Notes: generated by a model not told the origin, from the sequence alone. Numbered from the stretch's first letter, positions 9,101 through 17,427 are shown. The stretch is DNA of 64,000 bases from Hallerella succinigenes (GCF_002797675.1 NZ_PGEX01000001.1:248001-312000), one strand, 5' to 3'. Numbers and translations: made by a program.

Positions 9101-11858
9101 CTGAACTGTCAGGATTCATGCATGGTTTGTCAACCGAAAGTTCAAAATTTGGCGGCGTGACATCCACATTAAAGGGCACATCATAGACATCGTTGCTGTC
9201 ATTGCTTTCTCCGGCGGAATTGTGGGTAATGGCATTGAACACCCAATGATGTTCTCCTTCGGTTAGGTTGCTTTCGGAAATTCTAGAACGATAGACATTA
9301 CCACTGCCTTCACTCCGCAAAAAATCCATATCCTGCAGATTGCCAAAGGTTTTCCTAACACCGTCCGCAGTATACCACACGGAATCACGCATGCCCACCA
9401 CGGAAAAGCCCTGGTAATCAAGGACACTCGCGTAGGCTTCAAAACCGGAGATGGAATTTACCGCCACATCCCGCTTAGGCCACATAGGCACCAGCAGATC
9501 GTCCGTCGCCTTGAACAGATAATAGAACCTTTGCGTATTTGATAAACCTATCTTGTTCACCGTCGAAATCGTGACCGTGTTCTGGTTGTCCTTTTGGATA
9601 GCAAGAAGGTTGTCGTAGCCATATTTACGGGGTTCAAAATCGAACTGACCATTTTTCTTGACCGGATGTTTTTCTTTTCTTAGTTCAGTCCATTCACTAC
9701 CAGAAGTCCGTTTGTAAACCGTGCAGTTGTCGTTTGTATCATAGTCTTTTGAAACATCGCATTCCCATGCGATTTCCTCCTGATAGTTGAAGTTCATGCG
9801 GATCTGGCGCAACCTGTGCGGCATCAGGTCATCCACAACAAAGGAGTATTTTTCAATCCTGTCATCGGCAGTAATCGCAGGTACCTCATAACGTTCCACA
9901 TGACGAATGGGGACGATCGTGTCGTCAGGTGTTCCATCCGGTCTAAGCCCCGGCACACGTTCCCAACGATCCACCTTCACGCCCATCTTCGACCAGTCGG
10001 ATTCCGACTTGAAGCGGAGCGGGGACAAAGAAGAAACCGCTTGAGCCTTTTGATAGGAATTCAAATCTGTTGATGACTTGAAAAGACCTACAGCACAATT
10101 CGCCGCATCACGCGAACCGACATAATAGCAGTTGCGGTTCAGAGTGGATACATCACGTGCGGAATCACTCATCCCCTGAAGTTGATTCAATGTCGCAGTA
10201 TCGTTCAATGCCAAATTCACGAAGGGTCGCTCGTAAAGGAAGTCTTCCATGAGATAGGGCGTGTATGAAAAAGACCCATTTTGTAACGAATAGGTATTGA
10301 AACTTGCCTTCATTGTATCCAAATAGTCCCAATACAAAGAAATCTGGTGGGATTCCTCCATGTCGGATTTTCCAGCAATAGCGGCGGGGATAATAGAGGG
10401 AGCAGCCTGCTCCGCGCCAGCAAAGCCGAGGGCAATCTTGGCTGCATTTGCACACGGGGAGCATATGTAACCAAGGGTAAGGTCTAAATCCCGAATCTGA
10501 TTTGTTACGGATTCGATAATTAAAGCAACATCGCCTAAAGTGCCAGACGCGCTCGGAGCCGCATTGAAATACGCCCGTTCGACATCGATCATAGGATCAT
10601 TCAGAACATCGACTCCAGAACCATTGCTAGAAAAATCGGGAACTATGCTACTACCCGTTTGTTGTACGGGAATGCCCGCATAGCCCATCATGAACGAAGT
10701 CAGTGCATTGACATACCTTGCAGACATATCACCCGATCCTTCCAGTTGGGCGTTGTAATTCAAATACGGCATAGCAGCATAGTCAGGAATAAAGGTACGA
10801 ATTCCCCCGGCTAAACCATCGTCAAGATCGCCCGGATCCGACATCGTCATTCCATGCCGACCTGACAAAATTCTGATCATGGGCATGGAGTCAGGCTCAT
10901 AAGACAATCCGTTCAAAGAATCAATCGTGCCGAAACCAGTCTGTTTCGGGTCCACATAGTGGAGCAGAGGGTCTCTTTCAACATAGTATTCAGGAGATAA
11001 GGCCGTTGCGACGAGATTGCCAAGTTCTTTCCTCAACAAATTAGAGGATATTGTGGTGATTGAAAAACCGACATCGCCGACATTTCCCAGCAAGAGCATC
11101 TGCGGGACAACGGAAAGCGCTGAGGATTCAAGATTTTTCCCCAGATGTCCCCAAAAATCATCTATCGCATTCATTTTGGCAATCATGTTCATCGTCCCCG
11201 TACCCTCGTGCGGACTATCGAGCGTTATTATCTTGTCCACATCGCCATTGTAGAAGTTTCCTTGCACGTACTCTCGGGAAACGACTCCACCCATGCTGTG
11301 GCCGATAAGGATGTAGCGGGATGCAAGTTGACGATAGAGGTCTGGATTTTTTCGAATGAGTTCGAGAGCGGATTGACCGAAATGCACTGTACCACTATCA
11401 TCTTTGGCGATAGCTTTCATCTCCTGCGCTTCTTCAAATAGAGATCTTCGTTTTCCGAATTTAGAGAAGCCACTTGTTTGTACATTCCACATTCGGTCCC
11501 CCATTTCATGAGCGTTATTCAGTGAAGTGTTCGCTGGATTTGTAAATGAGCGCCAGTTATAGATATAAGAATTACGAGCATTCTCGTAATTTTTTTCACT
11601 TACAATTTCTTCGAATATATTTTTTGCAAGCCATTTGGTTATTCGGTTATTCGAGGTATAGTCCCCAAGTGTCGCATTACCCAAAAAAGTCGTATCCTCA
11701 TAAGCCGAGACATACTCCGAATTCTCAGATATTCCCTTATCAGAGCCATATGCCCCATGGACCATCATCACATTGTAATTTTCAATAGATTCCATCGGCT
11801 TGGGGATAGACCAAGCATATGCGATAATCAATGCGACTGCAATAAATATTTTTCTCAT
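186..11858 (-). CDS. Giant secreted multidomain lipase/esterase with carbohydrate-binding-like modules
   Basis: A 3,890-residue exported hydrolase. I start it at the ATG that opens the signal peptide MRKIFIAVALIIAYAWS, one base after the lipoprotein A stop; the frame extends 11 codons further upstream. Residues ~20-330 are an alpha/beta-hydrolase with the nucleophile elbow GHSMGG (Ser188) and, just after, TLDSPHEGTG, as in lactonizing/PGAP1-type lipases. Residues ~330-770 are shared with the truncated paralogue upstream. Ig-like domains follow, each opening with a D-x-T-x-P motif (near 898, 1040 and 1178), then a FlgD-type Ig domain (~1735-1815). Near the C-terminus are a LamG/concanavalin-like domain (~3150-3330), a CBM6/35-like domain (~3350-3475) and two related CBM3-like modules (~3490-3620 and ~3636-3775) with the RYYF and WNAxDDPS signatures. 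The last ~70 residues resemble a type 9 secretion sorting domain. It probably acts outside the cell or on its surface. Substrate unknown: lipid ester or polysaccharide-linked ester are both possible. Confidence 0.9.
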   Translation of the reverse strand: MRKIFIAVALIIAYAWSIPKPMESIENYNVMMVHGAYGSDKGISENSEYVSAYEDTTFLGNATLGDYTSNNRITKWLAKNIFEEIVSEKNYENARNSYIYNWRSFTNPANTSLNNAHEMGDRMWNVQTSGFSKFGKRRSLFEEAQEMKAIAKDDSGTVHFGQSALELIRKNPDLYRQLASRYILIGHSMGGVVSREYVQGNFYNGDVDKIITLDSPHEGTGTMNMIAKMNAIDDFWGHLGKNLESSALSVVPQMLLLGNVGDVGFSITTISSNLLRKELGNLVATALSPEYYVERDPLLHYVDPKQTGFGTIDSLNGLSYEPDSMPMIRILSGRHGMTMSDPGDLDDGLAGGIRTFIPDYAAMPYLNYNAQLEGSGDMSARYVNALTSFMMGYAGIPVQQTGSSIVPDFSSNGSGVDVLNDPMIDVERAYFNAAPSASGTLGDVALIIESVTNQIRDLDLTLGYICSPCANAAKIALGFAGAEQAAPSIIPAAIAGKSDMEESHQISLYWDYLDTMKASFNTYSLQNGSFSYTPYLMEDFLYERPFVNLALNDTATLNQLQGMSDSARDVSTLNRNCYYVGSRDAANCAVGLFKSSTDLNSYQKAQAVSSLSPLRFKSESDWSKMGVKVDRWERVPGLRPDGTPDDTIVPIRHVERYEVPAITADDRIEKYSFVVDDLMPHRLRQIRMNFNYQEEIAWECDVSKDYDTNDNCTVYKRTSGSEWTELRKEKHPVKKNGQFDFEPRKYGYDNLLAIQKDNQNTVTISTVNKIGLSNTQRFYYLFKATDDLLVPMWPKRDVAVNSISGFEAYASVLDYQGFSVVGMRDSVWYTADGVRKTFGNLQDMDFLRSEGSGNVYRSRISESNLTEGEHHWVFNAITHNSAGESNDSNDVYDVPFNVDVTPPNFELSVDKPCMNPDSSVFIARFAWGDSTIPDIRAMRWQLEKSNGNGFSLITSMPSLYDVTSKDFAVAWDKVPNRENLQDGLYRVKALAIDYAAPNLEAYDFATGLVTKIAGGNDRDSDWSTLGDYSFNRTEKTIEFRIDRTAPELNFEKVGGSPVDSFGVEKYAGFSRPSRNQDLEYVSEDSLLQVEYLVKEPLGGRDSTAVTIGWDFAHVDDVSKVDRAGDSVWVRDASNVGYGTWTEMSGMRLQDGDYILRASVRDEAKNTKAYDYTKKIRIDRTAPKIVSLVSSRLVYPDSVKDFAATLNVSESDDIATNRTGMRCHYHVLGGDADGLWRNVSEGILKTDTVRFDIPAVAVGERNGKRYLEAVCLDAAGNSSVRTDLFHVGNRYPEIVSPAEDREFLTAEYIPIVGIAPPASASAENTTVYRLRYRYENSDEWLTDNIAVVASNRSEDSSYISKTAQSTEGVLGYLHNVGFSESKVYIELSTRSCETCEWQSDSTLVTVDEVSVNEESPKVVFDISSAVMEVGKDSLSMSLRLEGNFNHNYLLHLYAEDSKGVGLFDKSMERVFANPFYGEPADTALSRGVWFYEKEGAYHLKWKGLESSDSIKVSFDSNTFGETCLSSDGLGNMDLGCSVSDEIADYSYVQSAAGSYLSSYPIWQFPAYTDKLMTLFGASGHLTMQSSGAFRIAGNGSISDANIPVYFGSHKESGFAFMDLEQSSSVNPWNTGWSVNPKSYGLNYVWNGISSTNTYPPSGSVTLHAEVVENSLDNPFATLIDTVVTLVLPEMEISLPELSEFYLIDNSADSLNSDTVDEDTTTDTEEVKLYDLGSLNIPYGILYRDAYVSIKITDSEGNVVRTLQDSVFTRANAKRTAYSVLWDAKDAEGFAVEPGKYRVVIDAYEVEGSHKKTASTELKISLKKMVPAFEDGTNLVVSEAFDDNGKNRYVPVPDYLVRTDIAAKYLPTDLRNGVTLNADVLGTQRIYGYAPKRFSLAIKRHRKQLDLVYVEHFHAEVEQINGNYNWTCEEGTLNKQDFVTAGVLDFSSTQREHVLPFIWSKKSHGFDGKDYPANNYIDIVVFTLKGFQDFLEEEQLDSISTLDDFNKAKRSNYVVWKLDDYSEKEGFYLPGTDKVDSVQFGYQNNGLGCKADEGKDALENTCDYGADIVTTNYNPNKNLLDLVFYPGENEIFFDEFGTPNTHCSREGFHRYQRANFSIKFKIPDSYWDAPFGMDNLVNRTVRFDHTNKTIYAESASGTDGYMAALQKDLKNKSVIDEGNYFDGTSWKFDRTYGLLTPYEMQALPFLPASELQGGKNTFLFADEDSTHQQPSYFDLKFYGPRSDKDYFKAIVLGNPLESTTGCDYGNATNYDAAYQLAIDGYVHNPRCQVSVTSKNGEPDSIRTPLYNAGYVYFYVGRNMMWSQGYEKIVDFPAPTNVLDTISGKCADNEEWSEVKETAGCKKFYKGGSKIHYYLDDFDNAFWETTYTSDGIIKNPVNSPAHYHAPNDIGYLDESKIGNTTAVSNLLVKPNSSNYKDASFYVSLDTLAKLKGEKNGYSVESIDARLSASDAKKARFSTAFDTLYFDTKDTVIKNRYYRESQDSVSRIPTQMKPANLPLKYFYRGFHSWIKEPKVDSIDILHLDSTEHSHFAISSEKTLDDRVISFKDAKDIDVARPKELVELKAYLTSGQKYQLSYLKGGTYYVIKDTIASVSGSHRLAWFDVNRLQGNTQFLLTWGGKVDELYYNTYNLYVGSDVNPDNESTVHSLFGELSVTFPTNSLQENKDVTVRTAEVDDYPFEEFNNMPLTGPVMEVLPSMEFNDTTKLPRIQMRISKAEMDSKGVTPQTLTLYKIDFDNKKFVPLTNALYGYLNADGRAAVSTGSSEKATCSTWNSEECYPGENNWEYILISAETKTFSVFAAISSVLAETPDFDLEILPEVAASAERIVKVKGIGNYALYVDDDPLWNGKGDMTPAVPLTFTVDLNGYAHVSLPTRNGVIDTNYIFVVAKSEPDSLGNSVELPSAPAVARALTVPSEYACSVPSDSLWLGLDNGYMAYGAECNQPGVGTVSLYRDGKLVTEIHGDNPDTIFYDGSRILGTSVVGKIADGIYESRYLGVSTLGMEQQVAGPSVYTDSMRPSVEGFDVQESSEILDRVFTVTAKVSDLESGIAAVTVSPEFGGVALDKMSLIPDSAGTVSAALRLTRRQMTECLGCRLRLTFRAEDYGHNHADTTFATDNIYPYPSELALWYPAREGSGQTAYEFLGTGHDLNLASVSSPWQSDVGIYFGHVADFASGKGRVDLGTADSYTLEARIKRGYSSDSWNEILSFKGSGGLSIRLLQKGRSLKLSEGGREWFSGEVLSASTKTWEHVAVVSDSSGVRFYVDGERAKSVPDGIDAERELYGTLTLGGSSNNSYIGNIADIRLYSGALSDEEIFALSVPVADDGDLSDVIVVAVKDMEMLEGFSGQFSCAVAGNRYLLASSAHSKLRMTLNVETSGNYSVVAYARSANLTGANISVGEGALLSGQIGLSGAWRATEISGVTLSLSSGVHTISLDVPEGVQIGGIALAEKAVSPSMIAWGRSSFDESLADAVSPKIQTFLKYEGFDDRSMLRPRIRLKNVSDETIKGYSVRYYFRGEDPSQVQTSAFYPQDSTLLAVHSESPRTGYAEWKFTDSALAPQDSAFYGDGPHFGLYNFDWSPWNAEDDPSYVAAAEYGFVQDEGIVVLDSNNNLIGGSCAEMEDETSIMAKARVLAFDMRSDNQASEIHFKVENLGSVVLRNFDVRYYFYVEEGLAPILDINHLASCSTADMESLGSGRWQVSVHCEGSIGAGNVMGDPVNFSLHLSEWANVWNASDDPSHAGLSGAMAEARGICVFDSLGNRVYGDSPDWPESSVIASEQSGENSVTTPDNGYHGDGSIPVVRTDEGLVLTLENWTTLSLDLVNAVGIPVKSIFAGTLAPGEQFVQVNWSGINMKTTYLVLKVNGTIQSTKLLSLM

Positions 11859-11859
11859 G

Positions 11860-12759
11860 TTAATATTCCAAACGAATGACGGTCCCATCATTTCGATAAA
11901 ATTCTAATTCCCTATTCCCCGTCCATTTTACATCAGAACACATTATTTCATCTTTTGTCAAAGAACAAACTCTCACTCCCAGCTCCATCATATTTCCACA
12001 AAAACGACCATCAAATAATTTTTCCATCGGAGCAAAAATACTATCCTTTTCATTTTTCAATACAAAACTATTTCCGTCTTTTTCATCCAACAGCAAGCAA
12101 TACACTTCATCATCCCAAGCCCTTACATCGTCACACACCTTAATCCATTCCAAATTTTTATCCAAACGTTTGTAAGTCAAAGTTCCAGAAATCGTATCCA
12201 AGACTGCATATTGACAACTATCTTCTCCAGCAGAGAGATTTCCTCCCAGCGCGATAAATGTTCCATCCAGCCATTGGTGCATTCGTTCAATTTTAGAAGA
12301 ATGCGAACAACCTTCATTCTTTCTTGAAATCTTCATTTCATGCGCAGTTTCGCCAATCTTCCATAAAAGCATGTTTTTTTCTTCCCAACGCCAGAAAATG
12401 GAATCCGTCAGTTGATACCAACGATAGCCGCCTCTTTTATTCGTGAGGGAATCAGTCCATCGAGGTCCATCTTCTTGCACTCGATAATTATAGACAAGCA
12501 ATCGGTCATGCCCACATGACGATTCTTCGCTGTACCCATCACCGATTGACCACGTTTCGGTAGTTTCAAGCCACTCTCTGCAATCGTACGCAACGACCAG
12601 GGAATCATCTATGAAACCAGCAATCAACGGAGTACCCCTGCCATCACTCCATTTAAACTCCACCCTGTCGCTGCACCCCCACATGCATACGCATGCAAAC
12701 GCAGTTATGGCAACCACAATCAGCCTTTTAATTTCAAACTTTTTCAACAGATGTTTCAT
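11860..12759 (-). CDS. Lipoprotein A, partner of the giant lipase
   Basis: 299 residues with a type II-like signal ending in CMWGC, which makes Cys29 the probable lipidated residue; Trp at -2 is unusual for a lipobox. The rest is rich in Trp, Asp and paired Cys, with many short beta-strand-like segments such as DDVRAWDDEVYCLLLDE. I do not recognise a named family. An AAGGAG ribosome binding site lies about 10 nt before the ATG. The stop is one base before the giant lipase start, which implies coupled translation, and the ATG overlaps the stop of truncated lipase copy 2 (ATGA). A full-length paralogue lies at 13535-14431 and remnants of a third at 16787-17198 and 17885-18034, so the gene has been duplicated together with its lipase. 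A dedicated chaperone, anchor or immunity/inhibitor role is inference. Confidence 0.85.
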   Translation of the reverse strand: MKHLLKKFEIKRLIVVAITAFACVCMWGCSDRVEFKWSDGRGTPLIAGFIDDSLVVAYDCREWLETTETWSIGDGYSEESSCGHDRLLVYNYRVQEDGPRWTDSLTNKRGGYRWYQLTDSIFWRWEEKNMLLWKIGETAHEMKISRKNEGCSHSSKIERMHQWLDGTFIALGGNLSAGEDSCQYAVLDTISGTLTYKRLDKNLEWIKVCDDVRAWDDEVYCLLLDEKDGNSFVLKNEKDSIFAPMEKLFDGRFCGNMMELGVRVCSLTKDEIMCSDVKWTGNRELEFYRNDGTVIRLEY

Positions 12760-13517
12760 ACTCTGTTCTCCTTAAAGTTTCTCCTGCAAATTTTCATACA
12801 AAATAACAGCAATCCAAGTCGCATATTCAAAGCACCGGTTCCTTCGTGAGGACTATCAAGCGTGATTATCTTGTCCACGTCGCCATTGTAGAAGTCGCCC
12901 TGCACGTACTCGCGTGAAACGACTCCACCCATGCTGTGCCCAATAAGGATGTAGCGAGAGGCTAATTGACGGTAAAGATCAGTATTTCTACGAATCGTAT
13001 CAAGCGCTTCCTGACCATAAATGTATTTTCTTTCAGTAGAATCATATACAGAAGCCTTAACTTCCTGAGCCTCTTCCATCATTGCACGACGATGTTCATA
13101 TCTGGTCGCTGGCATGAACCACGTCCTGTCGCCTAGTTCAAAGGCATTATTATAGGAACTGTTCGCCGGATTGGAAAACGAACGCCACTGATAGACATAG
13201 GAATGCTTTGGGTGCACATCATCCACATTCATTTCCGGCTCATCGAATACCTTTGTCGTAAGCCAGTGTAATAAACGAGGTTCATCATCAAGATTTTCAT
13301 GATAGCGTCCCAACGCAGCACCATTATCTAAGGCTTTCGTCGCAGCGTAAGCCTCCTTAGTTTTCGTGGTATCCGATATATCTAGGAACCCTTTTTCTTT
13401 ACCATACGCTCCGTGAATAAGCATCACGTTATAATTTTCAATAGATTCCATTGGTTTGGGAACGGACCAGCATTCACAACACACCGCAGCAAACAGTACA
13501 ATTATCAACTTTTTCAT
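12756..13517 (-). pseudogene. Lipase copy 2, truncated after the active-site region
   Basis: The first ~225 residues match the giant lipase: signal peptide starting MKKLIIVLF, then PKPMESIENYNVM, RSFSNPANSS and the elbow GHSMGGVVSREYVQG, ending with DSPHEGTGALNM. Similarity then stops abruptly and the frame runs through the leader of lipoprotein A to a stop that overlaps its ATG. A deletion seems to have joined the middle of this gene to the next lipoprotein leader. The start is the ATG after an AGGAT ribosome binding site, not the ATG seven codons upstream. The piece keeps the nucleophile Ser but has lost everything downstream, including the region expected to carry the catalytic His, so a working enzyme is unlikely. 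It may still be translated as a short exported protein. Confidence 0.85.
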
Positions 13518-13534
13518 ATTTATCCTACTGAAAA

Positions 13535-14431
13535 TCAATATTCAACCACTAACTCATCATTTTGATAAAATTTTAATCCATCACTATTACCATACCATAT
13601 TACATCAGAACAGGTAATTTTATCGTTATTTATATCGCAGATGCTCCCACCCAATTTAATCATATCACCCCAAAAACCGCCAATCGCAAATTTTCGAGGA
13701 GCAGGGATTGTATCATTTTCATTTTTTAAAACAAAACTTATTTCTCCTTCATCATCAAGAATTACGCAATACACATCATCATCCCATGCCCGCACATCAT
13801 CACACTCTTTAATCCATTCCAAATCATCACTCAAACGTTTAAAAGTTAATGTTCCCGCAATCGTATCCAGAACGGCATATTGGCAGCCATAATCACTCGC
13901 ATTCAATGAATTATCGCTACGGGCAATAAACTTTCCGTCAAGCCACTGTTTTACCGAGGCGATTCCAAATTCATCCGAGCAACCTTCTATTATTTTTTTC
14001 AACTTTATTTGATGTTGCGTTTCTCCGACTTTCCACAATCTGATTGAATTCGGCATATCACCGCCCCAAATAATTGAATCCGTCATCTGCCCGCGAAAGG
14101 CATTTGTCATGTTATATTCACCAAGGGTATCGCACCATCTCGGACCATCTTCCTGAACGCGGTAATTGTAAACACATAAACGTTCGTGCCCGGATTCAAC
14201 GACATCCCAATATGGTTCAAAGGTCCCTTCATGAGACTCCGTCCTCAATTGGTAGCTTCCGACCATAACCAAGGAGTCGTCAACAAAGCCCACAATTTCC
14301 GCACCCGTAAAGCCCTCATTCCAATGAACCCTATCTTCCGAACACCCCCACATGCATATGCATGCAAGTAAAAGTATTCCAATGATATACAATGGCGTTT
14401 CGATTCTATTTTGATAAAATTTCTGTTTCAT
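13535..14431 (-). CDS. Lipoprotein B, paralogue of lipoprotein A
   Basis: 298 residues from the ATG that opens MKQKFYQNRIETPLYIIG; an ATG 14 codons upstream (14473) overlaps the stop of lipase copy 3 but gives a poor signal peptide. The signal ends in CICMWGC (Cys30), as in lipoprotein A. Shared blocks include YNYRVQEDGPRW, CQYAVLDTI, GTLTFKRL and DDVRAWDDDVYC. It is clearly homologous to lipoprotein A but diverged along its length, so the duplication is not very recent. It is intact although the lipases on either side (copies 2 and 3) are broken, so it is an orphan partner. Its stop is 17 nt before the copy 2 start. Retention of an orphan lipoprotein is what one expects of an immunity-like function, but this is inference. 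Confidence 0.85.
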   Translation of the reverse strand: MKQKFYQNRIETPLYIIGILLLACICMWGCSEDRVHWNEGFTGAEIVGFVDDSLVMVGSYQLRTESHEGTFEPYWDVVESGHERLCVYNYRVQEDGPRWCDTLGEYNMTNAFRGQMTDSIIWGGDMPNSIRLWKVGETQHQIKLKKIIEGCSDEFGIASVKQWLDGKFIARSDNSLNASDYGCQYAVLDTIAGTLTFKRLSDDLEWIKECDDVRAWDDDVYCVILDDEGEISFVLKNENDTIPAPRKFAIGGFWGDMIKLGGSICDINNDKITCSDVIWYGNSDGLKFYQNDELVVEY

Positions 14432-14469
14432 GGAATAATCCCCAAAATGTGAGCCAAAGATAGAAATTA

Positions 14470-16787
14470 TCACGCTATCTTGTTCACCGTCGAAATCGTG
14501 ACCGTGTTCTGGTTGTCCTTCTGGATTGCCAACAAATTGTCATATCCGTACTTTCGCGGTTCAAAGTCGAACTGGCCGTTTTTCTTGACAGGGTGAACGT
14601 ATTTAATGGTATCGCCGCTCGCGGAATCAAGAATCGCATTCCATTTCCCACCACCGGAGCGTTTGTAAACGGTGCAGGCATCGTTTGCTTCGGGATCCTT
14701 CGTAATATCGCACTCCCAGGCGATTTCTTCTTGGTAGTTGAAATTCATGCGGATTTGACGCAACCTGTGAGGCATCAAGTCGTCCACGACGAACGAGTAC
14801 TTTTCAATCCTGTCATCGGCAGTAATTGCAGGAACCTCGTAACGTTCCACATGACGGATGGGGACACCCTTCTCATTTTTAGAACCGTCAGGATGCAAAC
14901 CATCTACTTTTTCCCAACGGTCCACCTTCACCCCCATCTTCGACCAGTCGGATTCCGACTTGAAGCGGAGTGGCATTGTCAAGCCCGAAAGAGGCTGTTT
15001 CTTTTGTGTTGAATTCAAGTCATTTGCCGACTTGAAAAGACCTATGGCACAGTTTACACCGTTCTTTGAACCAATGTAAAAGCAGTTGCGGTTGAAGGTA
15101 GAAACGTCGCGAGCGGAATCGCTCATGCCCTGGAGCTTATTCAAGGTCGCAATATCGTTCAATGCCAAATTCACGAAGGGTCGCTCGTAAAGGAAGTCCT
15201 CGTAAACATGGACAGAATCGTTCAGCATCCAATTCTTGAAGCCCTTATCAATCGGCAAATTATGGGATTCCGACAGATCCGCGATACCAGCCTGAACCAC
15301 GTCCACGATCGTGCCCGCAAGCAACGCGGCGAGCTGGACAGCAAGAGCAGACTTGACGGCATCGGCCATTTCCGACGAAATTAGCCCCAAGGAATTGTCG
15401 ATTCCTTTCATCTCTTGCTGAACGGCAGTAAAGGAAATCTCGAGCAGTTTGCCCAGTTCCCGGCTCGCTTTCGGCGCCGCATTGAAATATTTTCTCGCGA
15501 CATCGACCATTTCGTCATTCAGCATATCGACATTCTGAGCGTCGCTCGATGTCGCGGGAACGATGTTGCTGTCAGTCGTAAGCATCGGGATCCCTGCAAA
15601 TCCCATTACGATCGACGTGACCGCATTGACGTACCTCGTCGAAACGTTTCCGTCTCCATTCAGCTGAGCAAGTGGATTTGCCAACAGAAGCACGTCGCGC
15701 GGTCACCCATATAATAAAAAGCAGCAAGGTGGTCCTGCGGGTCCGTGAAAGTCATGCCGTTTCGACCGGCCATTATCCGGAACATGGGCAGCGAATCCGC
15801 GATATAGGGGCGCCTGTTCAGCGAATCGATCGTCTGGAAGCCATGCTTTTTAGGGTCCACATAGTGGACAAGCGAATCCGTACTGAAGTACTTTTGCGGG
15901 GACGCAAGCGTTGCCGCCGCGTCGCCGATTTCATCCAAGGCGAGATAACACGCAAGTCCAACGACTCCAGATATAAGGTTTCCGAAATCCCCTGTCAGGA
16001 CAAGAGAGAAAAAAGCGGCGGAACTGACGGTATTGGGAACGGATTTTAAAATGTTCTTTTTTATGTTTTCCCCAAAATCCTCGCTCACGTTCTTTGCCAC
16101 GATCATGTTCAACGCACCGGTCCCTTCATGCGGACTATCAAGAGTGATTATCTTATCAACGTCTCCGTTATAGAAATTGCCCTGCACGTACTCGCGAGAG
16201 ACGACTCCGCCCATGCTGTGGCCAATAAGGATGTAGCGAGAAGCCAGTTGTCGATAGCGATCGGGATTTTGGCGGATAATTTCTAGTGCGGTTTGGCCCT
16301 TCTCTGTTGTATCAATCCTTATTCCAGAATCAGTTACAACCTCTTGTGTAATAATAGCTTTCACTTCCTGAGCCTCTTCAACCAAGGCACGACGCCCTCC
16401 AAATTTCTTATCCTTGTTCCACGTTCTATCGCCAAGTTCAACGGCGTTGTTCTTGGAGCTATTGGCAGGATTTGTGAATGAACGCCATGAATAGAGATAA
16501 GAATCATGCACGTTTCGCATGCTATCCGGTTCTTCAAAAGCATTTTTACTTAACCAATAGGTCAATCTATTTTCGCTATCATATTTACCAATGTGACCTT
16601 TACCACGAAAACTTGTATCTCGGTTAGCTTCAACTAAAGAATTATCCTCTTTAATTCCCTTATCCGCTCCCAAGGCTCCATGAAGCATCATCACATTGTA
16701 ATTCGTGATACTTTCCATCGGCTTAGGAATAGACCAAGACATAGATGTAAAAGCTACCAAAAGAACACACGAAATTCATCGTTTCAT
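14470..16787 (-). pseudogene. Lipase copy 3, nonsense codon plus frameshift, truncated at its end
   Basis: Homologous to residues 1 to ~770 of the giant lipase. Three lesions are visible. The natural ATG at 16785-16787 gives Met-Lys-Arg and then an in-frame TGA at 16776-16778, followed in frame by the rest of the signal peptide (ISCVLLVAFTSMSWS). Around 15660-15693 the frame shifts: the first frame ends shortly after YYMGDR, and the matching sequence LANPLAQLNGDGNVSTRYVN continues in another frame. Similarity ends at TVTISTVNKI with a stop right after, so the Ig, LamG and CBM-like parts were never copied or were deleted. The nucleophile motif GHSMGG is still readable. The broken start overlaps the stop of the lipoprotein C remnant, which repeats the lipoprotein-lipase order of the other units. 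Confidence 0.88.
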
Positions 16788-17198
16788 TATTTCGCCCTTT
16801 TCAAACCCCAATAGATGATGTATACATCATCTTCTCTATTTTTAAAAGAAATTCCACTAGGCAAAGCTGACGCGAAGCACTTAATTTTTCCACTCTCTAA
16901 CCGGCAAAACATCTCGTTCCAGCAAGAGAATGTTCCCCTGAAATTGCAAAACAGCGCCCGCAGTCCAGAAATAATCATTTTCCAAGACGTGTCTCAAGCT
17001 ATCATTTACAAACAACGAAGACGTCCGTTCTTCTTTATCAAATTTCAAGCAATAAACATCCTTCCCCCATGCCCGCACATCATCACATTTCTTAATCCAT
17101 TTTAAATCACTATCCAATACGCCATACTGACATGATTCATTTCCAAGACTATCCATATCAAACCCTTTTACATCAGGGGGAACGTTCCTTTCTCCCAT
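16787..17198 (-). pseudogene. Lipoprotein C, C-terminal remnant with frameshift
   Basis: The part reading SCQYGVLDSDLKWIKKCDD and VRAWGKDVYCLKFD lines up with the second half of lipoproteins A and B (CQYAVLD, EWIKECDDVRAWDDDVYC). The match then moves to a second frame (EMFCRLESGKIKC, then a tail ending GLKRAK), so there is at least one frameshift near 16900. No start codon or signal peptide is attached. The stop TAA overlaps the ATG of lipase copy 3, the same junction seen in the intact pair. The missing N-terminal part is probably the fragment at 17885-18034. Confidence 0.75.
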
Positions 17199-17235
17199 TG
17201 GGGAAGCTTACAAAAATGGGTAGCTGACACAAGCG

Positions 17236-17427
17236 CTATGGATTCTTAAACTGCAAAATTTCTTCGGCAGTCAATTCAGAAAAATCCTTTCCAACACGCT
17301 CGGCATATTCGCCGAGTTTAAAAATATTCAACTTGCTTTTGGGCGGATTTTTGTAAGGATCTGGAGTCGCCATATACTCTTCCATAGAATCCGCCAAGAT
17401 AACAGCGGGTCTTCTAATTCCATTCAT
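17236..17427 (-). CDS. Small hypothetical protein (63 aa), second gene of a pair
   Basis: Reads MNGIRRPAVILADSMEEYM, then a Pro/Lys-rich segment and a helical C-terminus (LGEYAERVGKDFSELTAEE). The ATG is 14 nt inside the 3' end of the upstream 121-aa gene; an alternative ATG at 17469 would overlap more. No family recognised. The overlap and small size suggest a two-gene cassette, possibly antitoxin-like, but nothing in the sequence proves that. The pair sits between the two halves of the lipoprotein C relic. Confidence 0.5.
   Translation of the reverse strand: MNGIRRPAVILADSMEEYMATPDPYKNPPKSKLNIFKLGEYAERVGKDFSELTAEEILQFKNP

Noticed and set aside
15660-15693. Programmed frameshift in lipase copy 3
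   Set aside because: No slippery heptamer was seen at the break, and the gene also has a nonsense codon at position 4, so simple decay is the better reading.
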